Shown in pieces: positions 42,604 through 51,214 of a stretch of DNA of 64,000 nt. The first letter of the stretch is position 1. Every line of letters starts with the position of its first letter. Source of the stretch: JAJPHF01 sp035293805 (GTDB taxonomy: Bacteria; Chloroflexota; UBA6077; JAJPHF01). The notes beneath the pieces are model-generated. The model saw only the letters and a program-made list of their open reading frames with translations, searched no databases and was not told the origin of the DNA. Where the stretch lies: contig DATGMD010000028.1 in the NCBI GenBank assembly GCA_035293805.1, positions 1 through 64,000 of the forward strand, read 5' to 3'. The translations under genes were made by a program, and so were the position numbers.

Positions 42604-42981
42604 ATGACGCCATCTGTGCCTAGCGCCGTGAACGAGCGCCACCTCGCTCGCTGTGTCGAGCAGGCCGCCGCGCACCAGACCCGGGCGCTGGCCTGGCTGC
42701 GGGAAGCGCGTGATCCGGCGAGCCCCCTGTCCCCGGCGCGGCGTCGGGCGCTGCTGTTGCTGGCGCTCGAACACTTGCTGCTCGCCCGGCACCTGCTCCA
42801 GCGGGGACGCAAGCTGGCGCCGGAGCCGGCCTTGCTGGCCGAGCTGGGCGAGCATCTGGCGCGCCTCGACACGATCGTCGCGAACACCGAGCGGCGCCTG
42901 GACGCGCTCGATCTGCAAGCGCGCGCCACCGACGACGAGGCCCTACCCCCCCCGGCTGAGTCGGCCTCCGTGGGCAGCTAA
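42604..42981 (+). CDS. hypothetical helical protein, 125 residues
   Basis: A soluble, Ala/Leu/Arg-rich, mostly helical protein (ALAWLREARDPASPLSPARR then RALLLLALEHLLLARHLL) without a signal or catalytic motif. The ATG at 42604 has a weak ribosome site. It precedes the kinase fusion gene by 41 bp on the same strand. Family unknown. Confidence 0.5.
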   Translation: MTPSVPSAVNERHLARCVEQAAAHQTRALAWLREARDPASPLSPARRRALLLLALEHLLLARHLLQRGRKLAPEPALLAELGEHLARLDTIVANTERRLDALDLQARATDDEALPPPAESASVGS

Positions 42982-43021
42982 CGGGGCTGCCATCCGGTTC
43001 CCGTCCGACTACACTGGTGGT

Positions 43022-44845
43022 ATGGACCACCAACCCGGACAGGACACGACGCGCGCGCGCGGCGGACGGCGGCCCGATCGCGGGGCTGGCGCGCTGCCGC
43101 CCTTCATCCGCGCGCTGCTGGAGCCGGCCGCGTATCCGGAGCCCCGCCCCGCCGCCGTCGAGCTACGCCAGACCCACATCTCCTACGTGCTCCTCGCCGG
43201 CGAGCGCGTGTACAAGATCAAGAAGCCCGTGGCGCTCGGCTTCCTCGATTACTCGACGCCCGCGCGCCGCGCCTACTACTGCCGCCGCGAAGTCGCTTTG
43301 AACCGCCGCTTCGCGCCCGACGTCTACCTGGGCGTCGTGCCCATCGTGGAGCGCGCGGGCGCCGTGCGCGTGGGCGGGCGCGGGCGCGTGGTCGAGCGCG
43401 CGGTGGCCATGCGTCGCCTGCCCGAGGAGGGCATGCTCACGCGCCTGCTCGCGGCCGGCACCGCGACGCCCGCGCTCCTGGAGCAGATCGCGCGGCGGGT
43501 GGCCGCGTTCCACGCCGCCGCCGCGGCCGGGCCGCGCGTCGCTCGCTACGGCACGCCCGGCGCGGTGCGGCACACCGTGCAGGACAATCTCGCCCGCTGC
43601 GCGCCGTACGTCGGTCGCACGCTCGACGCCGCGACCTACGCGCACCTGCAGGCGTGGACGGCGGCTTACTTGCGCGAGCAGCGCGACCTGTTCCAGCGCC
43701 GCGTGGCCGAGCAGCGCATCCGCGACGGCCACGGCGACCTGCACGCCGCCAGCGTGTGCGTCGTCGACGCCGCGGCCTGGCGGGACGGCGCGCTGGCGCC
43801 GTGGACGCCCCCCGGCCACGCGGGGACTCCGCCTCGTCATGACGACGCCGAAGGCGAAGACCGGCCGTCGCCCCGCGACTCGCAGGAACACGGGGCCGAG
43901 GAGGTGGGCGCCCGGCAGGCTCGGGGGGGCGACGAGGCCGGCTCGCCCGCGGAGGTGATCCTCTTCGACTGTATCGACTTCAGCAGCCAGTTGCGCTGCA
44001 CCGACGTAGCCGCGGAGGTCGCGTTCCTGGCGATGGACCTCGATCGCCACGGCCGCGCCGACCTGCGCGCGGCGTTCGTGGAGGCCTACGTCGTCGCCAG
44101 CGATGACCGCGCCCTGCCGACGCTCCTGCCGTTCTACCAGAGCTACCGCGCGACCGTGCGTGGGCTGGTAGCCAGTATCGCCGCGGCCGACAAGCAGCTG
44201 GATGGTGCTGCTCGTGCCGCCCAGCGCACGCTCGCGCGCGGCTACTTCGACCTCGCGCGCTACGCGTACACGGGGGGGGCGCGGCGCCCGTTTCTCCTGC
44301 TGCTGGGCGGCCTGCCCGCCAGCGGGAAGTCGACCCTGGCGCACGCGCTCGCCGAGCGGCTCGCGCTCGTACCGCTGAATTCCGACGTGGTGCGGAAGGA
44401 GCGCGCGGGGCTGGCGCCGACCGCGCGGCAGGGGGCGCGCCCCGGCGCCGGGCTGTACACCGCGGCGACCACCGACGCGACATACGCCGCGCTACTGGAC
44501 GCGGCCCGCGGCTGGCTAGAGCGCGGCGTCTCGGTCGCGCTCGACGCCTCGTTCCGCCGCGCCGACCACCGCGCGGCCGCCGTGGCGCTGGCCGCGCGGC
44601 TGGGCGTGCCCTGGCTGGCGGTGGAGTGCGTGTGCGCGCCAGACACTGCCCGGGCGCGGCTGGCCGCGCGCGCGCACGACGTCCAGGCGGTGTCCGACGC
44701 GGACTGGGCGGTGTATCAGCAGCTGGCCGCCGAGTGGGAGCCGTGGGAGGAGCTGCCCGCCGGGCGCCATCGCCGCGTGGATACCGGGCGGGGGCTGGAT
44801 GCGGCGGTGGAGGCCGTGCTCGCGGCGGTGCGCACGCTGGCGTGA
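43022..44845 (+). CDS. phosphotransferase-like / P-loop kinase fusion protein
   Basis: This 607-residue protein combines two domains. Residues 40-420 look like the aminoglycoside phosphotransferase-type kinase fold: VYKIKKPVALGFLDYS, RDGHGDLHAASVCVVD (catalytic loop), and VILFDCIDFSSQLRCTDVAA (Mg-binding Asp region). Residues 420-607 have a zeta-toxin/P-loop domain with Walker A LGGLPASGKSTLA and LNSDVVRKE. The pair is a recognised family of unknown substrate. Between the catalytic loop and VILFD, residues about 262-310 are an acidic insert absent from the core fold. TACACT at 43010-43015 would make the transcript almost leaderless. Confidence 0.75.
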   Translation: MDHQPGQDTTRARGGRRPDRGAGALPPFIRALLEPAAYPEPRPAAVELRQTHISYVLLAGERVYKIKKPVALGFLDYSTPARRAYYCRREVALNRRFAPDVYLGVVPIVERAGAVRVGGRGRVVERAVAMRRLPEEGMLTRLLAAGTATPALLEQIARRVAAFHAAAAAGPRVARYGTPGAVRHTVQDNLARCAPYVGRTLDAATYAHLQAWTAAYLREQRDLFQRRVAEQRIRDGHGDLHAASVCVVDAAAWRDGALAPWTPPGHAGTPPRHDDAEGEDRPSPRDSQEHGAEEVGARQARGGDEAGSPAEVILFDCIDFSSQLRCTDVAAEVAFLAMDLDRHGRADLRAAFVEAYVVASDDRALPTLLPFYQSYRATVRGLVASIAAADKQLDGAARAAQRTLARGYFDLARYAYTGGARRPFLLLLGGLPASGKSTLAHALAERLALVPLNSDVVRKERAGLAPTARQGARPGAGLYTAATTDATYAALLDAARGWLERGVSVALDASFRRADHRAAAVALAARLGVPWLAVECVCAPDTARARLAARAHDVQAVSDADWAVYQQLAAEWEPWEELPAGRHRRVDTGRGLDAAVEAVLAAVRTLA

Positions 44846-44906
44846 GCGTGACCCCGGGGCGGCGTGACGCGAGCGGGGGGAGGGGCCGGCAAAAAGTTTC
44901 ACAGCG

Positions 44907-44928
44907 GCGGGCAGGTAACCCTGCCCGC
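44907..44928 (+). repeat. short hairpin gcgggcagg/cctgcccgc
   Basis: A 9 bp perfect stem with loop taac, about 60 bp after the kinase stop and 17 bp before the extended -10 box at 44942. It could terminate the kinase transcript. Confidence 0.5.
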
Positions 44929-44941
44929 GGAGCGAAATCAG

Positions 44942-44950
44942 TGGTATAGT
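44942..44950 (+). promoter_or_regulatory. extended -10 promoter (TGGTATAGT)
   Basis: TG, one base, then TATAGT. The next plus-strand gene start is almost 900 bp away, so a short non-coding transcript ending at the 45030 hairpin is likely if it is active. Confidence 0.45.
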
Positions 44951-44956
44951 GAGGGC

Positions 44957-45043
44957 ATCTGGACCGCGCGAGCGGCCCAGGTCCCCCTCCCAGGTGGGGA
45001 GAGAGTGAGTCGGCACCTCACTCTCTCCCCCTGCCCTTCTCTT
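44957..45043 (+). ncRNA. candidate small RNA between an orphan promoter and a hairpin terminator
   Basis: It starts about seven bases after the extended -10 at 44945-44950 and ends in a 14 bp perfect stem-loop (44996-45009 with 45017-45030, loop tcggcac) followed by a pyrimidine-rich ctgcccttctctt. The 5' half can form another short hairpin (ggacc...ggtcc near 44961-44983). No frame of any size fits inside. This is a prediction from signals only. Confidence 0.35.
44996..45030 (+). terminator. 14 bp perfect stem-loop
   Basis: ggggagagagtgag pairs with ctcactctctcccc around a seven-base loop. On the plus strand it is followed by ctgcccttctctt. It may also act on the minus-strand gene at 45090, which ends 60 bp away. 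Confidence 0.6.
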
Positions 45044-45089
45044 AGTCAAACGTAAGAACCGCCCGCGCGTTACACCTTGGCCGCCGGGA

Positions 45090-45356
45090 CTACCGACCGC
45101 TGCTGGCGTCGCTCAGCCAGAACACCAGCGTATCGCCCTGGCGCTGGATCTCCAGCGACTTGCCCTCCGCCTTGGCGGCGGCCTTCAGGCGCGCCCGGAC
45201 GCTGATCGGGCGATCCCCCTCGCCCAGCTCGATGCGGCCGGCCGTGTTCGCGTCCAGGGCGGCCACGTACTCGCGGTACTCGGTCTCGGCGAGGCGCCGC
45301 GGGGCCATCACCAGGCGCCGTGCCTCTTGCAGAGGGATTACTTCGAAGGTCGCCAC
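45090..45356 (-). CDS. hypothetical protein, 88 residues
   Basis: A small soluble protein with a basic helical middle (RLVMAPRRLAETEYREYVAA) and a C-terminal beta part (AKAEGKSLEIQRQGDTLVFW). The GTG at 45356 follows GGGGGGAAACCT. The length, the GTG start and the leader make it plausible. The family is not recognised; an arc-type or SH3-like small DNA-binding fold is possible but not shown. Confidence 0.55.
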   Translation of the reverse strand: MATFEVIPLQEARRLVMAPRRLAETEYREYVAALDANTAGRIELGEGDRPISVRARLKAAAKAEGKSLEIQRQGDTLVFWLSDASSGR

Positions 45357-45818
45357 AGGTTTCCCCCCCTTATCACAAGTTGTGCTCCCCCTCGCATTCT
45401 ACTCAGCAAGTCCCTGAAACGAAAGCACTAGACATAGCTCCTCGGCGCTCGGCCGAGGATAGGATGTATGTTTGGCGAAGCCAGACATCCACACCAACCT
45501 GGGCCGGCAGCTTAGCGCGGAAGCCGTGAATGGGAGCGTTAAGGGAGCTTAAGTCAAGTCTTGGTGCTCCGGAGCGGGCATGGCTGGGCGCGCGGGTGCT
45601 AGTGGCTGCGCCATCGGGGCACGTCGCGCGGAAAAGAGATGTAAGGTGGCGCCCGAGCGGGCGTGAACCGGGGCGATCGCCATCCACCGTGGCGCGGCGG
45701 GCGCTATGCGTGTCTCGTCTACACAAGGGCCGCGCCGCTGCCGACAATCTCTCTAGTGGCGCGCGTGCCTCCTGGCACGGCGCGCCGGTGCGCACATCGC
45801 AGTCGGGAGGTTAGGCAG
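45357..45818. other. intergenic region upstream of the GGDEF-EAL gene
   Basis: This 462 bp region is lower in GC in its first third. It has a small hairpin (cctcggc/gccgagg at 45440-45458). I looked for a c-di-GMP riboswitch because of the downstream gene and saw no matching core. No gene is supported. Confidence 0.4.
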
Positions 45819-47762
45819 ATGGCGCAGTCCGCTTGTCCGGCGGGGCACCCACGTGAGCTGGGCGCGCGGTGCCTGCGGGGGGTGCGGCAGGCGCTGCCGG
45901 CGGGGCGGTCGCTGCCCGCCAATGTCTGGTCCCAACGGCATCGAGGAATTCTCGTTGTGCTCGCCCTACACGTCGTCGGGCTGTTCTCCCTGGGGCTCGT
46001 TCTTGGGGTTGGGTGGGAGCACAGTCTGGCAGAAAGCGGGCTGGTGGGGCTCGCCACGCTGCTAGCGGCCTCGGGCCGGGGCAGTCGCCGCCTGCGGGCG
46101 ACGCTCGCCAGTCTGGGCCTTGTCACGGCGTCCGCGGTGCTCATTCACCTGTCCGGCGGCTACGTCGAGATGCACTTCCACTTCTTCGTGGTCGTGGCGG
46201 TCATCACGCTGTACCAGGACTGGGTACCGTTTCTGGTCGCCATCGTCTACGTTGTGCTGCACCACGGTGTGGTCGGCGTGCTCGATCCGACCGCCGTGTT
46301 CAACCATCCCGACGCCTGGGCGCACCCGTGGAAATGGGCGGCTATCCACGGGGCGTTCGTGCTGGGCGCGAGCGCGGCCAGCATCGTCGCCTGGCGGCTC
46401 AACGAGCACCAGGCGTCCCACGACCCGCTGACCGACCTGCCCAACCGCGGCCTGTTCCACGAGCTAGCGTCGCGCGCGCTGGCGCGGGCTGCCCGTCGCG
46501 ATGGGGCCGTGGCCGCGTTGTTTCTCGACTTGGATGGCTTCAAGAGCGTCAACGACACTCTCGGGCACGCGGCGGGGGACCAGATTCTCGTCGCGGTTGG
46601 CAAGCGCTTGCGTGGCGGCTTGCGCCCTGGCGACATCGTCGCACGGCTGGGCGGGGACGAGTTCGCCGTCTTGCTCGAGGACCTGCATCGCCCCGACGAC
46701 GCATCGCGCGTGGCCGAGCGGCTGTTGGAGGCGCTGCGCCCGCCTGTCGTGCTGCAGCGCAAGGAGCTGTTCGTGCGCGCCAGCATCGGGATCGCGCTGA
46801 ATGCGTCGGGGCACGAGGATGCCGATCAGCTCGTGCGGAACGCCGACGTGGCGATGTACATCGCCAAGGGCAACGGCAAGGGGCGCTACGAGGTCTTCGA
46901 GCCGAGCATGCACAGGGCGCTGCTTGACCGGCTGGCGCTCAAGGCCGACCTCCAGCGTGCCGTGGAGCGGGGCGAGTTTCTGCTGCACTACCAGCCGACC
47001 GTGGTACTCCAGACGGGCCGGGTCGCGGGGGTGGAGGCGCTGGTGCGCTGGCAGCACCCGCAACGCGGCCTAGTCCCGCCGCTCGAGTTCATTCCCCTAG
47101 CGGAGGAGACGGGGCTCATCGTGCCGCTGGGTCGCTGGGTGCTCGAGCAGGCGTGCCGGCAGGTGCGCCGCTGGCAGCTCGAGTATCCGGGCGATGCGCC
47201 GCTGACGCTTAGCGTGAACCTGTCGCCTCGCCAGCTCCAGCAGGCCGGTCTCGTCGGGGAGGTCGGCCGCGCGCTGCGGGAGACGGGCCTGCCGCCGGCC
47301 AGCCTGGTCCTGGAGATCACGGAGAGCGTGCTGATGCAGGATACGCAGGCGACGATTGGCCGGCTGCAAGAGCTGAAGGCGCTGGGCGTCCGCCTGGCGA
47401 TCGACGACTTCGGGACCGGCTATTCGTCGCTCGGCTACCTGCAGCAGTTCCCGATCGACGTGCTGAAAATCGACAAGCTGTTCGTGGACCGCATAACGAC
47501 CGGGACCGACAACTCGGCGCTGGTGCGCACGATCATCGAGCTGGGCCGCACGCTCGCGCTGCAGACGGTCAGCGAGGGAGTCGAGGACCGCGAGCAGGTG
47601 ACGCGCTTGCGAGAGCTAGGCTGCGATCTGGGGCAGGGATATTTCTTCGCCCGGCCTCTGGACACCCAGGCCCTGGAAAGCCTGCTCGCGACCGGCGCCC
47701 CGGCCCTGGCGGCGAAGGCGGTCGCGTCGGCGCCGCCCGCGGCGGCCAGCCCGGCCGCCTAG
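45819..47762 (+). CDS. membrane GGDEF-EAL cyclic-di-GMP enzyme
   Basis: The protein has 647 residues. The N-terminal 190 residues hold about five membrane helices with a His-rich loop (MHFHFFVVVAVITLYQDWVP, LHHGVVGVLDP), a sensory module recurring in such proteins. A GGDEF domain follows (DPLTDLPNRGLF, intact RLGGDEFAVLL near 276) and then an EAL domain with VEALVRW near 405, LSVNLSPRQL, LEITES, AIDDFGTGYSS, LKIDKLFV and EGVED, all catalytic positions kept. Both synthase and phosphodiesterase activities are therefore possible. ATG at 45819 follows GGGAGG; a longer frame upstream lacks a good start. Confidence 0.9.
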   Translation: MAQSACPAGHPRELGARCLRGVRQALPAGRSLPANVWSQRHRGILVVLALHVVGLFSLGLVLGVGWEHSLAESGLVGLATLLAASGRGSRRLRATLASLGLVTASAVLIHLSGGYVEMHFHFFVVVAVITLYQDWVPFLVAIVYVVLHHGVVGVLDPTAVFNHPDAWAHPWKWAAIHGAFVLGASAASIVAWRLNEHQASHDPLTDLPNRGLFHELASRALARAARRDGAVAALFLDLDGFKSVNDTLGHAAGDQILVAVGKRLRGGLRPGDIVARLGGDEFAVLLEDLHRPDDASRVAERLLEALRPPVVLQRKELFVRASIGIALNASGHEDADQLVRNADVAMYIAKGNGKGRYEVFEPSMHRALLDRLALKADLQRAVERGEFLLHYQPTVVLQTGRVAGVEALVRWQHPQRGLVPPLEFIPLAEETGLIVPLGRWVLEQACRQVRRWQLEYPGDAPLTLSVNLSPRQLQQAGLVGEVGRALRETGLPPASLVLEITESVLMQDTQATIGRLQELKALGVRLAIDDFGTGYSSLGYLQQFPIDVLKIDKLFVDRITTGTDNSALVRTIIELGRTLALQTVSEGVEDREQVTRLRELGCDLGQGYFFARPLDTQALESLLATGAPALAAKAVASAPPAAASPAA

Positions 47763-47940
47763 CACGCCGTGTGGGGGTCAGAATGGGCGGGGCGGGCCGC
47801 GAGGTTACGGCTGGAGGGCGCGGCAAGCAACGCCCCTGATCTGGCGTAGCGCGCGTGACGCGATGCCCCTGGTGCGCCATCGGACCGTGTGGCGCCCGCG
47901 GGCGCGATCAGGTCCATCCTGGTAGACAGGGCTACCCCGG

Positions 47941-48816
47941 CTACCGCGTCGCGCCGCCCAGGAAGTGCGCGACGATGCGGTTGTACTCGTCGGCCTGCTC
48001 GTACTGCGGCCAGTGAGCGCAGTTGCTGAGCAGGCGGAACTGGCCGCGCGGCAAGAGGTCGGCGGCGCCCTCGGCCTCCTGCCAGGTCGTGCCCGGGTTG
48101 TCGCTCGTCCAGAGCACGAGCGTCGGGTGGGACACGCGGCGCAGGTGGTCGGGCGTGATCACGTCGGGGTTCGGCCGGTCGCCGCCGCCGAGCGCGGCGC
48201 CCTCCAGGATGCGCGGCATGACCCGCTGGGTGGCGGGATCGGCGTAGATGCGGAGGCGCGTCTGCACCAGCTCGTCGGTGATGTCCGCGGGGTCTTTCAC
48301 CAGCCATTCCAGGCGGCGGCGCACCGTGTCCGGGTTCGGGTTCTCGACGGCCTCCTTCGTGAGCCGCGCCATCTCGGCGCGCTGCGGCGGCACGATCTGC
48401 TGCGCCTCGGAGAGCTTCAGCCCCGCCGCCGTATTGAGGATCAAGCGGTCCACGCGGTCCGGGTGCTCTAGGGCCAGCCACAGCGCCACCCAGCCGCCCA
48501 GCGACTCGCCGTTGACGTGCGCCCGGTCCGCGCCGACCGCATCGAGGAACGCGACGACGTGGCGAGCGTAGTCGCGCGGCGTGTAGGCCAGGTCGGGCTT
48601 GTCGGTGAAGCCGTGGCCCACCAGGTCGAGCGCGTAGACGTGGAAGTGGGCGGCGAGCGGCATGACGTTGCGGATCCAGCTCTCGGCGTGGCCGCCCGTG
48701 CCGTGCAGCAGCACCAGCGGCGGTCCGCTGCCCGCCTCTAGACAGCGCGTGCGCACGCCGCCCGCGTCGTAGTAGCGGACCTCGCCGCCCAGCATGTCCA
48801 GCCAGAACGTACTCAC
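47941..48816 (-). CDS. alpha/beta hydrolase
   Basis: The protein has 291 residues. LLHGTGGHAESW is the oxyanion loop, ESLGGWVALWLALEHPDRV holds the nucleophile Ser, and the acid/His region is VLWTSDNPGTTWQEAE...NCAHWPQYEQADEYN. This pattern is close to meta-cleavage product hydrolases and lactonases (MhpC-like). The substrate is unknown, and no aromatic degradation genes are nearby. Convergent with the GGDEF-EAL gene. Confidence 0.85.
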   Translation of the reverse strand: MSTFWLDMLGGEVRYYDAGGVRTRCLEAGSGPPLVLLHGTGGHAESWIRNVMPLAAHFHVYALDLVGHGFTDKPDLAYTPRDYARHVVAFLDAVGADRAHVNGESLGGWVALWLALEHPDRVDRLILNTAAGLKLSEAQQIVPPQRAEMARLTKEAVENPNPDTVRRRLEWLVKDPADITDELVQTRLRIYADPATQRVMPRILEGAALGGGDRPNPDVITPDHLRRVSHPTLVLWTSDNPGTTWQEAEGAADLLPRGQFRLLSNCAHWPQYEQADEYNRIVAHFLGGATR

Positions 48817-48861
48817 CAGTCCTCCACCTAGGCGGGGAGCGCCATTACGGCGACCCGTTCG

Positions 48862-49297
48862 CTATGCGGTGATCTCGCGCCAGCTCTTGGCTTCGACGAA
48901 CTGCGCTAAGTGGCCAACGTTCTCGGTCACTATGGCTCCGCCGACCTGGAGAGCCTGAGCGGCGAGGATCACGTCGCCATCCAACTCTTTCGGATCCGCT
49001 GTTGGCATACCACGCCGACGCGCCGCGGCCCATAGCTCCGCCGCTCGCTGCATCGTGGCAGTAGTCAAGGGCAGGTAGGTCAACGCTTCCTTGAGGCGGT
49101 CGAGGCGCTGGAGTGAAGCGCCCAGACCCTCTATCTAATGGAAAGCTACGGCGCACTTCGTAGTCGACGATCTCTGGCAGAATCACGAGCGTGTTTGCGG
49201 CCAAAATTCCGGCTAGCCAGGTGGCAAGTTCGCGATTCGGGCGGGGATGGGCGATGCGCCCTATGGGGCCGGAATCGAGAAGTAGGATACTAGCCAT
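48862..49297 (-). pseudogene. VapC-type PIN-domain toxin gene, frameshifted
   Basis: Frame one from ATG 49297 gives MASILLLDSGPIGRIAHPRP (first PIN Asp) through IVDYEVRR; frame two continues LGASLQRLDRLKEALTYLPL and then MPTADPKELDGDVILAAQAL (catalytic acids) to the stop at 48862. The join needs one extra base removed near gatagagg around 49134-49142. Joined length is about 145 residues, normal for VapC. The upstream antitoxin overlaps by 8 bp. The break may be a true mutation that disarms the toxin or a sequencing error. Confidence 0.7.
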
Positions 49298-49505
49298 CGA
49301 AGCGCGGACGGGTCGAAAGCCGGTGAGCCTCGATCGCGCGCCTGGCGATGGGCCAGGTCGCCTCGTCGTAGCCCGATTCATCGGCCAGCCACTCGCGTAG
49401 CAGCAGCCTGGCAGCCTCGTTCCTCGGCCTCTGCTCGCTCGACGTTGGTTCCGGCACGACCACCCGCTGCGCCTCGACGTTGCTCGCCACGCTGCCCTCC
49501 GCCAT
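49290..49505 (-). CDS. VapB-like antitoxin of the vapBC pair
   Basis: This 71-residue protein lies directly upstream of the PIN gene with an 8 bp overlap, the usual toxin-antitoxin arrangement. The C-terminal half (WLADESGYDEATWPIARRAI) is a plausible toxin-wrapping segment; the N-terminal half is short and without a clear ribbon-helix-helix. ATG 49505 is chosen; a longer frame to 49565 runs through the palindromic operator. Confidence 0.6.
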   Translation of the reverse strand: MAEGSVASNVEAQRVVVPEPTSSEQRPRNEAARLLLREWLADESGYDEATWPIARRAIEAHRLSTRPRFDG

Positions 49506-49542
49506 ACCTCGGACGTACCCCGCGGCCGGCACGCCCGAGCAC

Positions 49543-49554
49543 ATGCTATAGCAT
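49543..49554. promoter_or_regulatory. 12 bp perfect palindrome, possible vapBC operator
   Basis: ATGCTATAGCAT lies 38 bp before the antitoxin ATG and contains TATAG-like -10 sequence, in line with antitoxin autorepression. Confidence 0.45.
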
Positions 49555-49660
49555 ACTCGTTCCATGCGCCAAAGGTCGACGTGCCCTGGCTATCCTAGTG
49601 GCCGGACGTCGCCAGCGCCGCCTCCACTCGCATGGGCCAGGGCGAGGCGGGCGCGCCCGC

Positions 49661-51214
49661 TCAGCCGTGGTCGGCGGGCGCGCCCGCGGCGGCCGGGGCG
49701 GCCGGCTCGGCGAGGACGACGCGGCGGTCCTCGTCGGCGGCAGCCGTCGTCGCCTCGTTGCGGAGCGCTTGGAGGCTGTCGGAGAAGCGGACCGGATAGG
49801 CGGGTGCGTCGTTCAGCGCCTTGTAGCGCTCGGGCAGCGCCCCGAGCTGCTCGCGGGCGTGCTCCCAGACCTCGCTGATCGGCGGCAGGCTGCCCGGCAC
49901 GATACGGCCGTTCAGGACGACCGGCCGCAGCAGCCGCTCGGCCCCCGGCGGCGCCACCTCGTCGGCCAGGCAGACCAGATCGTAGGCGAAGCTGCCGACG
50001 CGGTAGACCTCCTTGCGGCCGGGCCAGGTGGTCTTCGGCCCGGCTACCTTCACAGGGTAGGCCATCGTGCCGTCGGGCTGGCGGTAGGCGACCTCCTTGT
50101 ACACGCCGCCCAGCGCGCCGCCCTCCACGCCCTGCTCCACGCCGCCCGCGCCCACGGCGAGCGCGGTGCCCACGCCGAACGCGTCGAACGGGGCGCCCGC
50201 CGCCAGCAGGTCGGCGATGCGCCATTCGTCGAGGTCGCCGCTGCCGAGGATCCGCACGTCCTGCAGCCCGGCCTCGTCGAGCACCGCGCGCACGTACTTC
50301 GCGTCGGCCACCAGGTCGCCGGAGTCGAGGCGGACCGCGGCCAGGCGATGGCCCAGGCGGTCGCGCACGCGCCGCGCCACGCGGACGGCCGTGTGGATCG
50401 CGCGGCGCACGTCGTAGGTGTCGAGCAGCAGCGTGTAGCGGTTGAACGTCTCGGCGACCGCCTCGAAGGCGTCCTCCTCGCTCGGGAAGCACTGGACCAG
50501 CGCGTGGGGGATCGAGCCCGTGGCCGGCAGGCGGAAGCGGAAGGCGGCGGCCAGGAAGGAGGTCGACGTGCAGCCGCCGATGTAGCTGGCGCGGGCCACC
50601 GTGAACGGCTCCTGCGCCCGCCGCGCGCCGAACTCGGCCACGCGCCGCCCCTGCGACGCCCACACGACGCGCGCCGCCTTCGTGGCGATCAGCGTGGAGA
50701 GGTTGACCGCTTGCAGCAGGCCGGACTCCAGCAGCAGCGCCTCGCAGAACGGCCCGGTGACGCGCAGCAGCGGCTCCTCGGCGAAGGCGACGGTGCCCTC
50801 GGCCATCGCCAGCACCTCGCCGGTGAAGCGCAGGCCGCGCAGGAACGACAGGAAGCCGCGGTCGTAGTCGCGGACCTGCTGGAGGAAGGCGAGGTCTTCG
50901 TCGCTGTAGTGGAAGGCCTGCAGGAACTCCAGGGCCTGCTCCAGGCCGGCGACCAGCAGGTAGGCGCTGCCGAACGGCGCGCGGCGCGTGTACAGGTCGA
51001 AGGTCGTCTCTTGCAGCTTCCCGTGGCGCCAGGCTACGTAGGCCGCGTCGGGATGGTAGAGGTCGGTCATGAGGCCCGGGTGGTAGGCGACGTAGCTGCG
51101 GTTGAGCGACGCTTCCTCGGGCGCCAGCGGCGGCACCCACTCGTCGGGCGAGAGCGGCGCGCGCTTCGGCCCAGCGGCCCGCGCGCCGCCGGGCCAGGCG
51201 TTCTCGCCGTTCAT
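49661..51214 (-). CDS. pncB: nicotinate phosphoribosyltransferase
   Basis: The protein has 517 residues. It converts nicotinate and PRPP to nicotinate mononucleotide (NAD salvage). Recognised parts are LMTDLYHPDAAYVAWRHG, TFDLYTRRAPFGSAYLLVAG, GARRAQEPF, YIGGCTSTSFLAA, RLDSGDLVADAKYVR and FGVGTALAVGAGG. The start overlaps the nicotinamidase stop (ATGA). Together with pncA it makes a two-step operon from nicotinamide to NaMN. Confidence 0.9.
   Translation of the reverse strand: MNGENAWPGGARAAGPKRAPLSPDEWVPPLAPEEASLNRSYVAYHPGLMTDLYHPDAAYVAWRHGKLQETTFDLYTRRAPFGSAYLLVAGLEQALEFLQAFHYSDEDLAFLQQVRDYDRGFLSFLRGLRFTGEVLAMAEGTVAFAEEPLLRVTGPFCEALLLESGLLQAVNLSTLIATKAARVVWASQGRRVAEFGARRAQEPFTVARASYIGGCTSTSFLAAAFRFRLPATGSIPHALVQCFPSEEDAFEAVAETFNRYTLLLDTYDVRRAIHTAVRVARRVRDRLGHRLAAVRLDSGDLVADAKYVRAVLDEAGLQDVRILGSGDLDEWRIADLLAAGAPFDAFGVGTALAVGAGGVEQGVEGGALGGVYKEVAYRQPDGTMAYPVKVAGPKTTWPGRKEVYRVGSFAYDLVCLADEVAPPGAERLLRPVVLNGRIVPGSLPPISEVWEHAREQLGALPERYKALNDAPAYPVRFSDSLQALRNEATTAAADEDRRVVLAEPAAPAAAGAPADHG

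Noticed and set aside
45357..45818. Cyclic-di-GMP riboswitch before the GGDEF-EAL gene
   Set aside because: I could not find the conserved core bases; only a small hairpin is present.
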